This document shows, one piece after another, positions 1 through 10,569 of a stretch of DNA of 64,000 bases (its first letter is position 1; the number at the start of each line of letters is the position of its first letter). A program made the translations under genes and the position numbers. The DNA is from Acinetobacter piscicola (GTDB lineage Bacteria; Pseudomonadota; Gammaproteobacteria; Pseudomonadales; Moraxellaceae): assembly GCF_015218165.1 (NCBI RefSeq), contig NZ_CP048661.1, positions 84,816-148,815 of the forward strand, read 5' to 3'. The notes under the pieces are model-generated. The model saw only the letters and a program-made list of their open reading frames with translations. It had not been told where the DNA came from and did not search any database.

Positions 1-379
1 CAGCAACACAAGGTTCAAAGGAGAGGGCACCCATTGCGTGACTACTAATATAGGTCAGACGCTCCAAAGGTCCAATTCGTGCTGAATTTAAGCCAATTTT
101 TTTGAAATATCGATCCATCAACATCATGCCCCAACCATCTGGTAAAGCGTCATAGACTGGACCTGGGAGTCCCATTTGATGAGTAGGAAAACCTTGTCTG
201 AATGGTAGACCTTTTAAAGGCAGCAAGTAAGAAGAGAGCTCAACACCTTGCTGTATTGCTTCTGGACTATATTCAAAAGCAATGGTGGGTCTACCTGTCG
301 TGGCTGTTGAACTAATCAGCGTTCCCCATAACCATGATTCGCCCCAACCGTTGTAATAAACATTAAGTCTATTGAGCAT
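1..379 (-). CDS. HipA-like kinase toxin, N-terminal part (runs off left edge)
   Basis: The complement of the first 379 bases reads without a stop and gives about 126 residues beginning MLNRLNVYYNGW, then a segment rich in QMGLPGPVYDALPDGWG. This is the N-terminal subdomain pattern of HipA-type Ser/Thr kinases, toxins that phosphorylate a translation target. The kinase core lies outside the window. The start ATG overlaps the stop of the upstream hipB-like gene (TAATG), so the two are translationally coupled. The downstream part is unseen, so intactness is unknown. Confidence 0.75.
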   Translation of the reverse strand, partial: MLNRLNVYYNGWGESWLWGTLISSTATTGRPTIAFEYSPEAIQQGVELSSYLLPLKGLPFRQGFPTHQMGLPGPVYDALPDGWGMMLMDRYFKKIGLNSARIGPLERLTYISSHAMGALSFEPCVA

Positions 380-684
380 TATCCCTTCCTCTTAATACGG
401 TGGCGCTTACTTTGACTCTCATAGCGAAGAATGTCATTCACACTGTTAAGCTGAGGTTTAAATAGTTCCTGAAGTTCGTTTAATCGACCCAAGACCATTG
501 CAATACGGACTAAATTTTCAACAGATACATTTCGTCCCGCTTCAAGATTCGAAACTGTATTCACGCCGACACCAGCGCGTGCTGCTACCTCAGCTTGAGA
601 CATCTCCAGAAAGAGTCGTTGCTTACGTAAACGCTCACCTAAAAGAGTCACAACTTCTTCTGGTTTAGTGAAATATAAATCCAT
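379..684 (-). CDS. HipB-like HTH antitoxin
   Basis: 101 residues. Residues 12-70 form a classic Cro/CI helix-turn-helix (LRKQRLFLEMSQAEVAARAGV followed by a recognition helix around VNTVSNLEAGR). The protein sits directly upstream of a HipA-like gene with a one-base overlap, the normal hipBA arrangement in which the antitoxin binds DNA and the kinase. The basic C-terminus (SKRHRIKRKG) is not part of the HTH. The AT-rich stretch at 690-760 is the probable promoter/operator region. Confidence 0.8.
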   Translation of the reverse strand: MDLYFTKPEEVVTLLGERLRKQRLFLEMSQAEVAARAGVGVNTVSNLEAGRNVSVENLVRIAMVLGRLNELQELFKPQLNSVNDILRYESQSKRHRIKRKG

Positions 685-762
685 TAAATTGGGTCTTAAG
701 AATGAATAATTTAATTAAATCACAAAATAATGGAATTAATCTATAGCTATAGTGTGGCTAAG

Positions 763-778
763 GAGGGCTTTGTTGCAC
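763..778. repeat. Solitary IS-end-like 16-mer
   Basis: GAGGGCTTTGTTGCAC occurs here and, in the opposite orientation, at 54044-54059 beside the truncated IS4-family gene. It has the look of a terminal inverted repeat of a transposon. Only the end is recognisable here, with no transposase beside it, so it is probably a relic of excision or deletion. Confidence 0.4.
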
Positions 779-1136
779 AGCACATCAGAAGGGTAGGTAT
801 AGTCCTTGGGTATCGGTTACAGAAAATCATCAGGATGTACTTTGACTGATTGTTGATACGGAGATTTCAGTATTTTCATTTTTCCTAATAGGTCACATTA
901 CTTAGAAAGGGTTCTTCGAAAATTAGTTCATACTTTAAAAATCCTATAAATATTGAGGATATTTTCTTAATGCTTTCAATATAGCATGCGGCTATATGTA
1001 ACTCGAACGGGCTTAATCTGCCTTTCAGTATAAATTTTTTGGGCGTGAGAGGGGAGAGGTGTGAGGGCAAGCAATTTATATCGTGGATACTTCTAAATTA
1101 CTTATGTAATAGAAGGTGGTAAACATGGATTTAGAG

Positions 1137-1390
1137 GTAATAACACTAAATATAAAAAAATTGGAAGAATAATTTATTAAATTATTGTTTTTATGTGGTT
1201 ATTGGTGATGTTATGAATAATAATAACTTTTTTCTTGATGAATTTTACCTAAAAAAATTGATCAGATAATTTTCTTTAAATGTCATGCATACATAAATTT
1301 GACAGTTTGAAGGGATCGGTATGTGCATTTTTCACAAGGTTAAAGATCGACCATAAATGTGATAAACGGCAGAGGATCATTGAAAAATGA
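1137..1390 (+). repeat. Diverged direct repeat, copy A
   Basis: It starts with a stretch nearly identical to 62293 onward (TAATAACACTAAATATAAAA), then stays alignable by eye for about 250 bases with many substitutions and small gaps (for example ACAGTTTG, TTTTCACAAG and AAGATCGACCAT occur in the same order in both). No reading frame is conserved, so this appears to be a non-coding repeat whose two copies are old. Confidence 0.65.
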
Positions 1391-1604
1391 ATGGATTTAA
1401 ACACTACATGTATGCACGAAAAAAAGTATCGCTGCGGTTCTGCTGACAGGCTGTATTGAGCATTGAATGCAAATGATGTAGTAATTGTCTACAGGCTATA
1501 GGACCAGCATGAAGAAGAATGAAATGTAGTTGCCAATTTATAACCTTGGTTGAAAAGCATAGCATTGTTATTCGGAGAAGTGAGGTAAGCCATCCTTCTC
1601 TTAT

Positions 1605-1862
1605 TCATTTAAAATGATTCTTACTCAACTGATCTCGACTCATGGGCTGGTTCCAATTAGACGGATAATAACTTCCATCCCCTATCTTTTTCTTACCACA
1701 TTTCTTGCATTTAATCCCTTCTTTGGAGATTTGATTCAGCATCACTGTTGTCGGTTGAATCAAATCAATGACATAGTTCGTTGGTTCAGGAAAAGCAGAA
1801 GAGGCTGCTTTATTGCAAAAGAGAACATTCGGATCAAATGGATTGGATTGCACAAAAGCCAT
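1605..1862 (-). CDS. Small hypothetical protein with CxxC
   Basis: 85 residues with one CKKCG motif near residue 52, followed by a basic stretch. It begins MAFVQSNPFDPN. A single CxxC pair could be half a zinc site, or the protein may be a fragment. No family is recognised, and it lies in an otherwise decayed region without operon partners, so it may not be a real gene. Confidence 0.3.
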   Translation of the reverse strand: MAFVQSNPFDPNVLFCNKAASSAFPEPTNYVIDLIQPTTVMLNQISKEGIKCKKCGKKKIGDGSYYPSNWNQPMSRDQLSKNHFK

Positions 1863-2017
1863 GATACAGCCACAGAGTAATTCACCTGCATGTAATCTGT
1901 AACATCCATTCAGGTCATCAGACGAAGATTAATCTGAAATTTAAGCACTAAACGCCATAAATCTATGTATGGGCAGACTTTTTTGAGACATATGTTGATA
2001 AACATGCGGCAAGTTAC

Positions 2018-2184
2018 ATTGCTTAAAAGTCTATCTAAGTTAACGATCTATTCAATTCTGGATAAGTAATCTGAATATTACGATCCTAAATTACCCGAAG
2101 AGTATTAAGATTTCTAAGAATCGTGATTGTTGGTTTATTTGGGAAATTAATCAGTGGATTGAAGCAAAGATGATGGCTCATTAA
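2018..2184 (+). pseudogene. Remnant of AlpA-family regulator
   Basis: Reading 2018 onward gives LLKSLSKLTIYSILDK, a stop, then SEYYDPKLPEE. After a frameshift it continues as IKISKNRDCWFIWEINQWIEAK to a stop at 2182-2184. The order (LTIYS helix, proline-rich turn, W-x-x-x-E-I-x-x-W-I-E) is that of AlpA-type excisionase/transcription activators of prophages and integrative elements. One nonsense codon and one frameshift make it non-functional. Confidence 0.55.
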
Positions 2185-2211
2185 GGATTGTGGGCTTCGA
2201 CTACTTAAATT

Positions 2212-2808
2212 TTAGGTATTTTGAATAAAGCATATTTCAAAAATCTTAATTAATGGATTTAAATTACCATAAAAACCTTCAATATTGGCTTGAATCCATT
2301 GTTGTTGAGAGTCAATGCGAGACCAATCAATACCATAACCACAATGAGCAATCAGATGCTCAAAGAAAATCCGTTGTGTACGTCCATTACCTTCACGGAA
2401 TGGGTGTATGACATTAAGCTCACAATACAAGTCGGCAAGTTGAGGAATCAGTTGTTGTGGTGCTAAGCCTTGAAAGTATTTTTTTTCTTGAAGCGGTTTG
2501 AGTAGTTTATTGGTTTCAATTTCAATACGGGAAAAATTACAAAAACGGGTGTCACCTTTGGAAATATCGATTTGTCTTAACTTTCCTGCCCAGTCGTATA
2601 AGTCGCCAAAGAGCTGCGCATGAATTGATTTTAAGTATTGTAAGTCGTAAGGTGGTTCAGCATATTCAATTAAGTTACTTGCCAATCCAGACAGTTCTAG
2701 TTCAGCTTATTCTAAAATTTGTTCATCATGAATATTGAGTTTGTTCTTTAGGATATTTGTGCCAGGGTAACAATACAGGCTGTCACCCATTTCCCCATAT
2801 TTATCCAT
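2212..2808 (-). pseudogene. fic: Fic-domain AMPylase toxin with premature stop
   Basis: The full frame from ATG at 2808 encodes 198 codons with a TAA at 2707-2709 after 33 residues (MDKYGEMGDSLYCYPGTN...). The rest carries the complete Fic motif HPFREGNGRTQR, whose His is the catalytic base for AMP transfer. The likely original codon was CAA. An internal ATG at 2685 could still give a 157-residue product that includes the Fic core, so toxicity is not strictly excluded. The small antitoxin gene lies just upstream, 12 bases away. Confidence 0.8.
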
Positions 2809-2820
2809 ACATGCACCTGA

Positions 2821-2988
2821 CTAAGTTTCGGGTTGCGAATACTTCTTATATTTTTGCAAGATTTCAGCTTTACTTTGTTGAGTTGTTTGAGCTGTCGTTG
2901 TAATGCCTTCAAGCTTTAGGCTGGCTTGATAGTTTTGCGCACGTGTCGCTTGAATATATTTTTTTTTCTGTTCAGTGGTTCTGAGCAT
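2821..2988 (-). CDS. Fic antitoxin, YhfG-like
   Basis: 55 residues, MLRTTEQKKKYIQATRAQNY at the N-terminus. Small helical proteins of this kind (YhfG, the antitoxin partner of E. coli Fic) precede class I fic genes and supply the inhibitory helix with an S/T-x-x-x-E-G/N motif; SLKLEGI at residues 23-29 fits that. It ends 12 bases before the fic ATG. It was recognised from position and sequence pattern. Confidence 0.7.
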   Translation of the reverse strand: MLRTTEQKKKYIQATRAQNYQASLKLEGITTTAQTTQQSKAEILQKYKKYSQPET

Positions 2989-3262
2989 TTCGAAACTCCA
3001 TTGATGCTACACGTGAAGTAAGTATAGCAGAGAATCTTTTTGATCAATGCTGCATACACAGCATTTCAAAATGTAATACAACGGTATTGTTTCATGTAAT
3101 AACAGAAAACTAAAAAAAAGTGGAAGAATTTTTAAAATTTAGACCACCCATGATAAGTAAACCATATGTATTTGTTGATAATTGTAATTTTGAGAAAATT
3201 TAGTTGATAAATTAAATGAATTTTAATATACAAAGATATGCTCATTTTTTATATCGATAAAA

Positions 3263-3727
3263 ATGTTAAAATTTGACTATTTAGTAAAAAATATAGAGAT
3301 ATTTATGGGGCAATTTATCATGCCCTTTTGCTTTGAGCGACAAAATGTTCAATTTAAGATAGTAAAAATTAACTCAGAACTACTGAAAATCAAAAAGATT
3401 AAACAGAGCCAGAAAGTAGTAGTACAAGCAAAGTTCAAAATAATCTATGTGAAAATTTGGCAAAAAATATTGCTATTAATGCAAACGGAGCCATGCTTAC
3501 GTGTACATTCTAATTATGTTGCAATCTTACAGTTGATACATAATCTTGATGATTTTATCGAAAAATCACAGCAACACTTGTGCTTTGAGAGAAAAGCTCA
3601 GAAAGAGCTGGATGCTAAATTTTTTGCTAGATTTTTTAAGCTGACAAAGAGTTCAATAAAAGATCAACTTTTACCAAATTGTTCAGATCGTAATGAATTT
3701 AACCAATGCAATTTGATAAAAAATTAA
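3263..3727 (+). CDS. Hypothetical protein upstream of recombinase operon
   Basis: 154 residues, basic and Lys/Ile/Phe-rich, no motif recognised. It ends 12 bases before the next gene and points the same way, so it is probably the first gene of that operon. The first 30 residues could be non-coding and an internal Met the true start (MGQFIMPFCFERQ at residue 15). It could encode a small accessory DNA-binding protein or be a degenerate N-terminal fragment. Confidence 0.5.
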   Translation: MLKFDYLVKNIEIFMGQFIMPFCFERQNVQFKIVKINSELLKIKKIKQSQKVVVQAKFKIIYVKIWQKILLLMQTEPCLRVHSNYVAILQLIHNLDDFIEKSQQHLCFERKAQKELDAKFFARFFKLTKSSIKDQLLPNCSDRNEFNQCNLIKN

Positions 3728-3739
3728 GCGAAAGCGAAT

Positions 3740-6079
3740 ATGCCAAAGATTGAAACAGAAGAGCAATTCTTAGATTTAGCAGAAAAATTCCAAAAAAATT
3801 ATTGTTTATTACGCAATCATGTTGTGAATACACAATTTGTCGATCTATCAGATGATTTACGTGAAAAAGCCCATGCTCTATATAAGGAAGCACAACAGAT
3901 ATATGGCTATATATCTAGTTCTAGACAATTAGGTAAATATTATTATCTAGCTTCTTTAAGTTATTTTGCATGCCCGACTACTAGTAATACTCAAGAGCTG
4001 TCGTCTGAACGTTATTTGATTCTACAAGCGAGTTTTTTAACATATCGGCAGTATCAAGAATTTGCAAAAATTGATAAAGCTGAGAATAAGCAAAAACATG
4101 TTTGTGATCTCTTTCGCTATGTATCACGATATGTTCTGGATTCTAATCATGCTGAATTATTTCAAGAATGCAGTGAGCTACTAAATCGCTATGTCATGTA
4201 CGAACGTAACTTGAAAAAGGAGGATCGTAATCAACTTTTTAATATTAAAGATTTCAAACAAGTACAAGCCATAGAGTATTTATCGGCTCTATTAATAATT
4301 TTTAAAAGACTTGATGATCGTCGTGTTGTTCATCGTCAGCGTAAGTCAAAAAAAAGTAAAGTTTTGCAATGGCCGACGAAAAATGAACTCAAAAAATTTC
4401 GTGAAATTAAAACGGGTAAGCAAGTAGATATTGGACATAACGCAAAGATCAGTATTTATGATGCCGCTCTTCACAAAGATGAAGAGGGTGAAGTTGATCT
4501 ATTAGATCCTGAAATGGAGTTTTATTCAGAAGATGAAAAGTCTAAAAATTTAAATTATATACTCAGCGATAATGCGACGCATCTAATGCGGCATCGCCAG
4601 CGCCGTCATGCTCCTTTTGTTACAAATCCACATTATTTGGCGCCAGATATACTGAAGCAAATTGTTTATGTGTTGAGAACCGAGTTATCCGGGCACTGGA
4701 GGGATGCTGCAATCGCTGCAGCATGTTTATTGTCACTTTTGACGGGATTATCACCCGTCGCACTGATGGATTTTAACGAGCTTATTCAAGATGGAATTTT
4801 GATCCAGAATGGTTCAAGTAGACGTCGCGAATATTTACTCAAATTAAATCTTAAAATTACAGAGCAGAAGATTAAGAGCTTAAATCATGTGCGGTGGAAT
4901 GAAGTGATGACACATCAACTACATTTACCTTCTGCTTGGTTTGACTATATAGAACAAGCATCGAATCCACTAATTTCATCAACACACATTAATACGAAAC
5001 TTAAGAATTGGCTTGATAATCGGTTTGTAGGTTCGATCACTGTAGAAAAACTGCAGGCTCAATTATATTTTCATATATATTATGAAACATATAATGAATA
5101 TCTTGCTCATGTAATTGCTGGGCGGGATAGTCAGCATCACATGCCTGGTATCTATTATGGCGGGCTACCGAAAACTCAACTCAGTAGCACATATCTAGCC
5201 TTTTTAGAAAAAGCACTTACACCACATTCCACACATTTTACTGAAGACACGGCTGAACTAAAAATATTGCAACAACAATTCAAAGTGCAATCTGCATTAT
5301 CTATAGGAAGGATAGGGAGCCAACTGGCACTTGAACCCAATTTTGTGAAAGAGCAATTCCATATTTTACATAGACATTGTCACGAAAACATCCAAGAAGA
5401 TAAGCACATTATTAATCAACTTAATGCATATGCGTGTTGGATGTGGCATATCAGTTTGTTGAGTTTGGCAAGTCGGCCTAAAAAAAACCTGTTGGGGAAT
5501 TTGGATGATTATTGTGTTGAGCTCAAGCTTTTATATGTGAATGATAAAAAAAATAGTAAAGCAAGAAAAGATGGTCGTTTTATCCCTTTATCTGATTTTT
5601 TCATAAAAACACTGCAAAATTACACTGCCTTTTTAGAACAAATTATTGAAGCGTACGGTTCATTTTTTAGACAAGTCTTTGCAAAGAAGAAGATAACTGT
5701 AAATGATCTTTTTGGTAAGGTCATTTTTAGTAAAGATATCTTGCCGATAACTGTCAAAGAATGGCAGAGCAGGAAAATTAAGTTAATCCCTTTATCGAGA
5801 AAATGGGTGAATTCATATATGCAAGGAGTCTTTCCAAAGAATATGTATTCGAATTGGTTACGTCATTTTGACATGAACTTTTTGATGCATGAGCAGCAAG
5901 AGGGTAAACCAGCATTAGCTTTTCACTTAATTCAGGCCCTGTATGGTCATGACCAACGTGACCGAGAGGCTTTTCATCCGCATTCTTCACTTATCCCGAA
6001 TGTCTATGTACAGCAAGCCCGCCAGCAATTGCAAGATAATGTCAAATCTTTATCGATTAAACACTTAGAGCGAAAATAG
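3740..6079 (+). CDS. Large tyrosine-recombinase-like protein (779 aa)
   Basis: The C-terminal third follows the order of tyrosine recombinase active-site boxes: Arg in LLSLASRPKKNLLG (about residue 579), the Lys-containing hairpin NSKARKDGRFIPLS, NWLRHFDMNFL (about 705), then ALYGHDQRDREAFH (about 736) and a candidate nucleophile Tyr in IPNVYVQQ (about 755). The 500-residue N-terminal part is unusually long for an integrase. The next gene starts 4 bases after the stop, so they are cotranscribed. It probably acts jointly with the 1066-codon protein in integration or excision of an element. Multi-recombinase operons such as GInt or RIT elements are the nearest concept I know, but I cannot assign it to either. 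Confidence 0.65.
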   Translation: MPKIETEEQFLDLAEKFQKNYCLLRNHVVNTQFVDLSDDLREKAHALYKEAQQIYGYISSSRQLGKYYYLASLSYFACPTTSNTQELSSERYLILQASFLTYRQYQEFAKIDKAENKQKHVCDLFRYVSRYVLDSNHAELFQECSELLNRYVMYERNLKKEDRNQLFNIKDFKQVQAIEYLSALLIIFKRLDDRRVVHRQRKSKKSKVLQWPTKNELKKFREIKTGKQVDIGHNAKISIYDAALHKDEEGEVDLLDPEMEFYSEDEKSKNLNYILSDNATHLMRHRQRRHAPFVTNPHYLAPDILKQIVYVLRTELSGHWRDAAIAAACLLSLLTGLSPVALMDFNELIQDGILIQNGSSRRREYLLKLNLKITEQKIKSLNHVRWNEVMTHQLHLPSAWFDYIEQASNPLISSTHINTKLKNWLDNRFVGSITVEKLQAQLYFHIYYETYNEYLAHVIAGRDSQHHMPGIYYGGLPKTQLSSTYLAFLEKALTPHSTHFTEDTAELKILQQQFKVQSALSIGRIGSQLALEPNFVKEQFHILHRHCHENIQEDKHIINQLNAYACWMWHISLLSLASRPKKNLLGNLDDYCVELKLLYVNDKKNSKARKDGRFIPLSDFFIKTLQNYTAFLEQIIEAYGSFFRQVFAKKKITVNDLFGKVIFSKDILPITVKEWQSRKIKLIPLSRKWVNSYMQGVFPKNMYSNWLRHFDMNFLMHEQQEGKPALAFHLIQALYGHDQRDREAFHPHSSLIPNVYVQQARQQLQDNVKSLSIKHLERK

Positions 6080-6083
6080 TTGT

Positions 6084-9000
6084 ATGCAAAAAATCAAAGA
6101 ACTAATAAAACCACAACTAGATGATCTATTTGTTGATATTCATAAAATGGTGAAAAAGTCGCTAGATAGACAGCCTTCTCCACCTGAAGTATTGACGAAA
6201 GAAATGCAGCAAAAACTTGATCAGCAGATCGCTGAAAAATGGCATGACATTAAAGATAGTGTTGATTGTTTGAGTCAAAAGTTGAGCCGAGACGAACAAT
6301 CAAAACTGATGCAATTTACTGAAGATGAATTTAATAAAAGAAGGAAGCAATTCAACCAGAATGTAGATAAAAAATCATACAGAATTAAGCTAAATCCACA
6401 TACTAAACGGATCGTACTGCCTAGAAAAATTGAGAGTACAGAGTCACGGTTAGAACAGGGGCATCTACATATCCATGTACTTAAGGAATTAAGGCAGTAT
6501 TGGCAAGATTCATTTGAATATTGGAATGAACCAAAGTACTTATGGGGAAATTTATGCTTAAGTTTTATATATATTTCAGGCTGTGCAGATGAACAGCATT
6601 TGATTGCTATTCAGAAGCAATTGCAGGAGGCCATTGAGCTTGGTACAGATCTGAATTGTTTTCGGTTATACCATTCGGACTACAAAAAAATCACTAATCC
6701 ATTGTTACTACATTATCGTGTTGAAAACTCTCAATATGGCAACGATGTAGAACAGGGAAAGTTGTACCAATGGAAACATGTTTTTTTTAACCCATATGCG
6801 CAGTTCATTTTGCAATATTTAAAAAAGTTGAAAGCTACTCAGAAAGAATTTTGTCTGCAACATTCAGTTGAAGATTGTATTTTAGAAAGCTTGAGTAAGA
6901 TAGGCAGGAAAAAAAGTCTTGGGGATCTGCAATATCAAATTAAACGCCGTGGATTTCGTGCATTTAATGATGTGCAAATGGTACTCGAATTTAATCCAAA
7001 CCTCAGAGATGGATCCGGAAATTTGAACAACTCCTATAAGTGATACTCTGCTCCTCAAATGATGTTATAAACATCAATATATGGAGTATTTTATGGCACG
7101 TAGACCAAGAAGAAATCATTCAAACGACTTTAAGGCTAAGGTAGCACTTGCTGCGATCAAAGCAGAAAAAACACTTGCTGAATTGAGTTCTGAGTTTGAT
7201 GTTCATCAAAACCAAATTATTGACTGGAAAAATCAATTGATCTCAGCTTCCTCACAAGCTTTCGATCAATCAAAAGCTCCATCAGAACCTCCCATTGATC
7301 TTAAAAAGTTACATGCAAAAATCGGTGAGCAGGCATTAGAAATTGATTTTTTAGAAGGTGTGTTGAAGAAACTGGGCCGCTTCAACCACAAAAGTTAATC
7401 GATCACTCACTTCAGATTTCAGTATCTAAACAAGCTAAGTTACTGAAAGTCTCTCGTGGTTGTTATTATTATCGCCCAAAACCTGTTAGCTCATCAGATC
7501 TGAAGCTGATGCGATGTATTGATGAATTACATATGCAATATCCTTTTGCAGGCAGTCGTATGATGCGTGATTTGTTGAATCGTCAAGGGCATCATATAGG
7601 ACGACGTCATACACGTACTTTAATGAAGAAAATGGGTATTCAGGCGTTATATTGCAAACCAAATTTAAGCCAGGCTAATCAAGCTCACCGTAAATATCCA
7701 TATCTGCTCAAAGGATTGGCTATTCAGCGCAGTAATCAAGTGTGGTCTACTGATATAACGTATATCCCTATGGCAAAAGGCTTTGTTTATTTATGTGCTG
7801 TGATTGATTGGCATAGCCGCAAGGTACTTGCGCATAGGGTATCGATTAGTATGGAGGTGGATTTTTGTATTTCGGCTTTAAATGAAGCGATTGAAAAATA
7901 TGGATCACCTGAAATATTGAATACAGACCAAGGCAGTCAGTTCACCAGTGATGCATTTATTGATGTATTGAAATCAAATGGCATTCAAATCAGTATGGAT
8001 GGTAAAGGTCGATGGGTAGATAATGTGATGGTTGAACGATTATGGCGGAGCGTTAAATATGAAGAGGTGTATCTCAAAGCTTATAGCAGTGTCACAGATG
8101 CGAAAAAGCAATTGAGTGCATATTTTGAGTTTTATAATCTGAAACGACCTCATTCGAGTCTAGACAAAATGACACCAAATGAGTTTTACTATGATCAGCT
8201 ACCCCAACAAAACAAGGTGGCTTAACTAGAGCGGAATATCACTTATAAATACGCTTTTAGTTGTTCAAACAAGTGGAACCACCTCTCTCAGCATAGATAT
8301 ATTTTTGAGTAATGTGCTTCAGCAAGAGATTAATACTGTTGCTTTAAGGCCATCCGAATTTAGATTGCTGTGGAATAATGATTACAATCAAGTCACAGAA
8401 CCAGATAATCGCCCTATTCATTTTGAACAAGAGCAGTTACTTCCTGAAGTTCCGACTGTTCAAAGCAAATTACAAACGATTCCGTATGAGTTGATGTTGT
8501 TTGGTCAAAAGAAACGTAAAGGTCAAAAAGTTGAGCGTTTAGATAAAAAGAGGAATAAAGAAGAACGCACGCTACGTTTTTGGCAAGAAACTAGAAGGGT
8601 GTTAGAGGAGAAGATAGTTGATGCTAATACGGAGGAAAAGTCTTTAATTGATGCTCAACTACGCTTAATTCACTGGTTAATGCATTTAAAAAAACGAGGG
8701 CTTCAATTATCAACTATTGAAAGCTACTTAGGATCGTTTGGCAAAGAATTTATATTTGAGATTTGGCTCAATAAATTAGATTTAAAGCAACAATCCATAG
8801 ATGACTATGAGGATTTATATCGGCAGCTATTGAAATACAGCAGTGAACGTGATGAAAAAGCAGTTCAACGAGATTCGGTGAAAGGAAAAACCTCTCGTAA
8901 GATGCACCAAAGCGCAGAATACCGTTTTGGTCGCCTAAAAGATTTTCATCAATTCTGTATAGAGAATTATGATGCTCCAGGGGTATTGGTGTTACAGAAT

Positions 9001-10569
9001 TCAAGTTTTAAGCATTTACAAATTTGCAATGCACGGCTAGTGAGTCCTTTGCTATTTGGCAAATTATTGGAAAAACTAGAAAATTTAAGTCAAGAGCCAA
9101 CGGCATCAGAGTGGGTCGATCATCTGAGTTGTTTAAAGCTGATGTATTTACTAAGTTATAGAACTGGACTTCGATTAAATGAAGTTCGTTGTCTTAAAAT
9201 ACAAGATATTATTTGCCCAGAGCTACTTTATAAAGAAAAAGAAAATACAGTTTTTAATAATATCACGCTTCATATCCAAGACAATTCATATCGCCGTCTG
9301 AAAACGCGAAGTGCGAATCGTCAAATACCATTGAAAATTGCATTGTCAGAACATGAGTTTTTAGTAGTACAACGTTACATACAACATCGTTATGAGCAAT
9401 ATTTGGTTAATCAGCAGGATGATCTACTTTTTAGTGTGAATCATCGTGTATTAACTGATCAATGTATCAGCAAAATTACAGTAGATTTGTTTAGTCAAAT
9501 ATTAGGTATGCATCATGGCTTTAGTTTTCATACATTACGCCACAGTGCTGCTAACTATCTAGCAATAACTTTGCTCGGTTCAAAAGAAATGATCAAGACC
9601 TACACAGATTGTCCTTGGGTAAAAGCAAAAAAGATGAGGGATTTATTGTTTGGTATGAAAGCACGTGCTCAAGAAGAGATTATTCAACATAAATGGCAGG
9701 TGCTCGCCTCTTGGATGGGGCATAGCAGTATTGAGCAAACGGCTTCAAATTACCTTCATGTTTTGGATTTATTAGCAGTCGATCGAATTTATAATTCGCC
9801 GTGTATCATTTCAAAAAAAGTATTAGAACAGTGTTTTAGTCCAGTGAAGTCAAGTACAGACTACATAAACCTAAATCGTTATACTCAGCAGCAGAAATGG
9901 TTTAATTCTTATCAGCAAACACAGCCAGTTACGATTGCTGGCCGACAAGAAAAGAAGTTTAGTATCGAGAAGAGTAATCTGACACCTTTTCAACGTTTGA
10001 TAAGTTTTAGAGAAGGTCGTTTAAGCGAAGATACCCAAGCTCAAGAATGGATGCAACGATGTCAATGGATGAGCACTAAATGGATGGATCGCCAAAAATT
10101 TAATTTAAAAACGAATTATGTTTATAGTAAGAATTTAGAAGAGAGTTGGTTTGATGAACTTTACGAAAAGGCTAAAAAACTGACTCGTCCAGATGAAATA
10201 ATTCCTCTCCTTGATTTTCATTATAAAGATGATAGGCAGCAAGATGCACTGAAAGAAAAGAACATGGTTAAGGCGCTTAAAATATTATTATTATTTGGAA
10301 AACTGCGTAAGAATTTTCTACATTTTCAATGCCGAATGAAAGGTGATGAGCAACAAATTGTTAATTTTATTACTGGTATAGAGCCAATGTTAGGAGATCA
10401 TCTGTATTTAGAAAAACAAAACTACCCAGTTAATTTGGATGCTCCTGAGCGAACCGTTATATTTAGTTTTCAAAGAGTTGTCGGCTCTAACAAAAAAAAT
10501 GTTACTCCGCTGGTTATATTTAATTTAATGTTAAAAATGATGCAAAAAGATGAACTCTGGATCAAATAG
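6084..10569 (+). pseudogene. Giant tyrosine recombinase gene split by IS3-family element
   Basis: Coding runs 6084-7004, is interrupted by the IS (7005-8286) plus the duplicated target CTC (8287-8289), and resumes in the same frame at 8290, giving 1066 codons when rejoined. The distal part carries textbook tyrosine recombinase boxes: SYRTGLRLNEVRCL (Arg I, near residue 600), FHTLRHSAANY (His-x-x-Arg, near 721), WMGHSS (near 782) and SNYLHV (Tyr near 794). About 270 further residues follow the catalytic core. The distal part might still be translated from TTG at 8305 as a 754-residue protein retaining all catalytic residues. Confidence 0.8.
7005..8286 (+). mobile_element. IS3-family element, variant A, copy 1 (1282 bp)
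   Basis: Ends AGAGATGG and CCACCTCT are imperfect inverted repeats, extended by TTTGAACAACT and TATAAGTGATA further in. The flanking CTC at 7002-7004 and 8287-8289 is a 3-bp target duplication. orfA (7093-7398; HTH with MARRPRRNHSNDFKAKVALAA, then a leucine-rich coiled coil) overlaps orfB (about 7380-8225) in the -1 frame, as expected for programmed frameshifting. OrfB has the rve-type DDE core: WSTDITYI, NTDQGSQF, and E in MVERLWRSVKYEE. The proteins are identical to the copy at 22658-23939. Confidence 0.92.

Larger units (their letters stand above)
685..2017. other. Decayed intergenic stretch
   Basis: This 1.3-kb AT-rich stretch lacks convincing coding potential except perhaps the small reading frame at 1605-1862. 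It contains the IS-end-like 16-mer at 763 and a segment at 1137-1390 homologous to 62293-62550. Short reading frames such as 885-1070 have no recognisable motif. It looks like eroded plasmid DNA. Confidence 0.5.

Noticed and set aside
885..1070. 61-codon open frame on the minus strand
   Set aside because: No motif, no partner gene and low-complexity composition in a decayed region.
1614..1880. 88-codon frame on the plus strand
   Set aside because: It is largely the reverse of the 1605-1862 frame; neither has strong support and the minus-strand CxxC form is slightly more protein-like.
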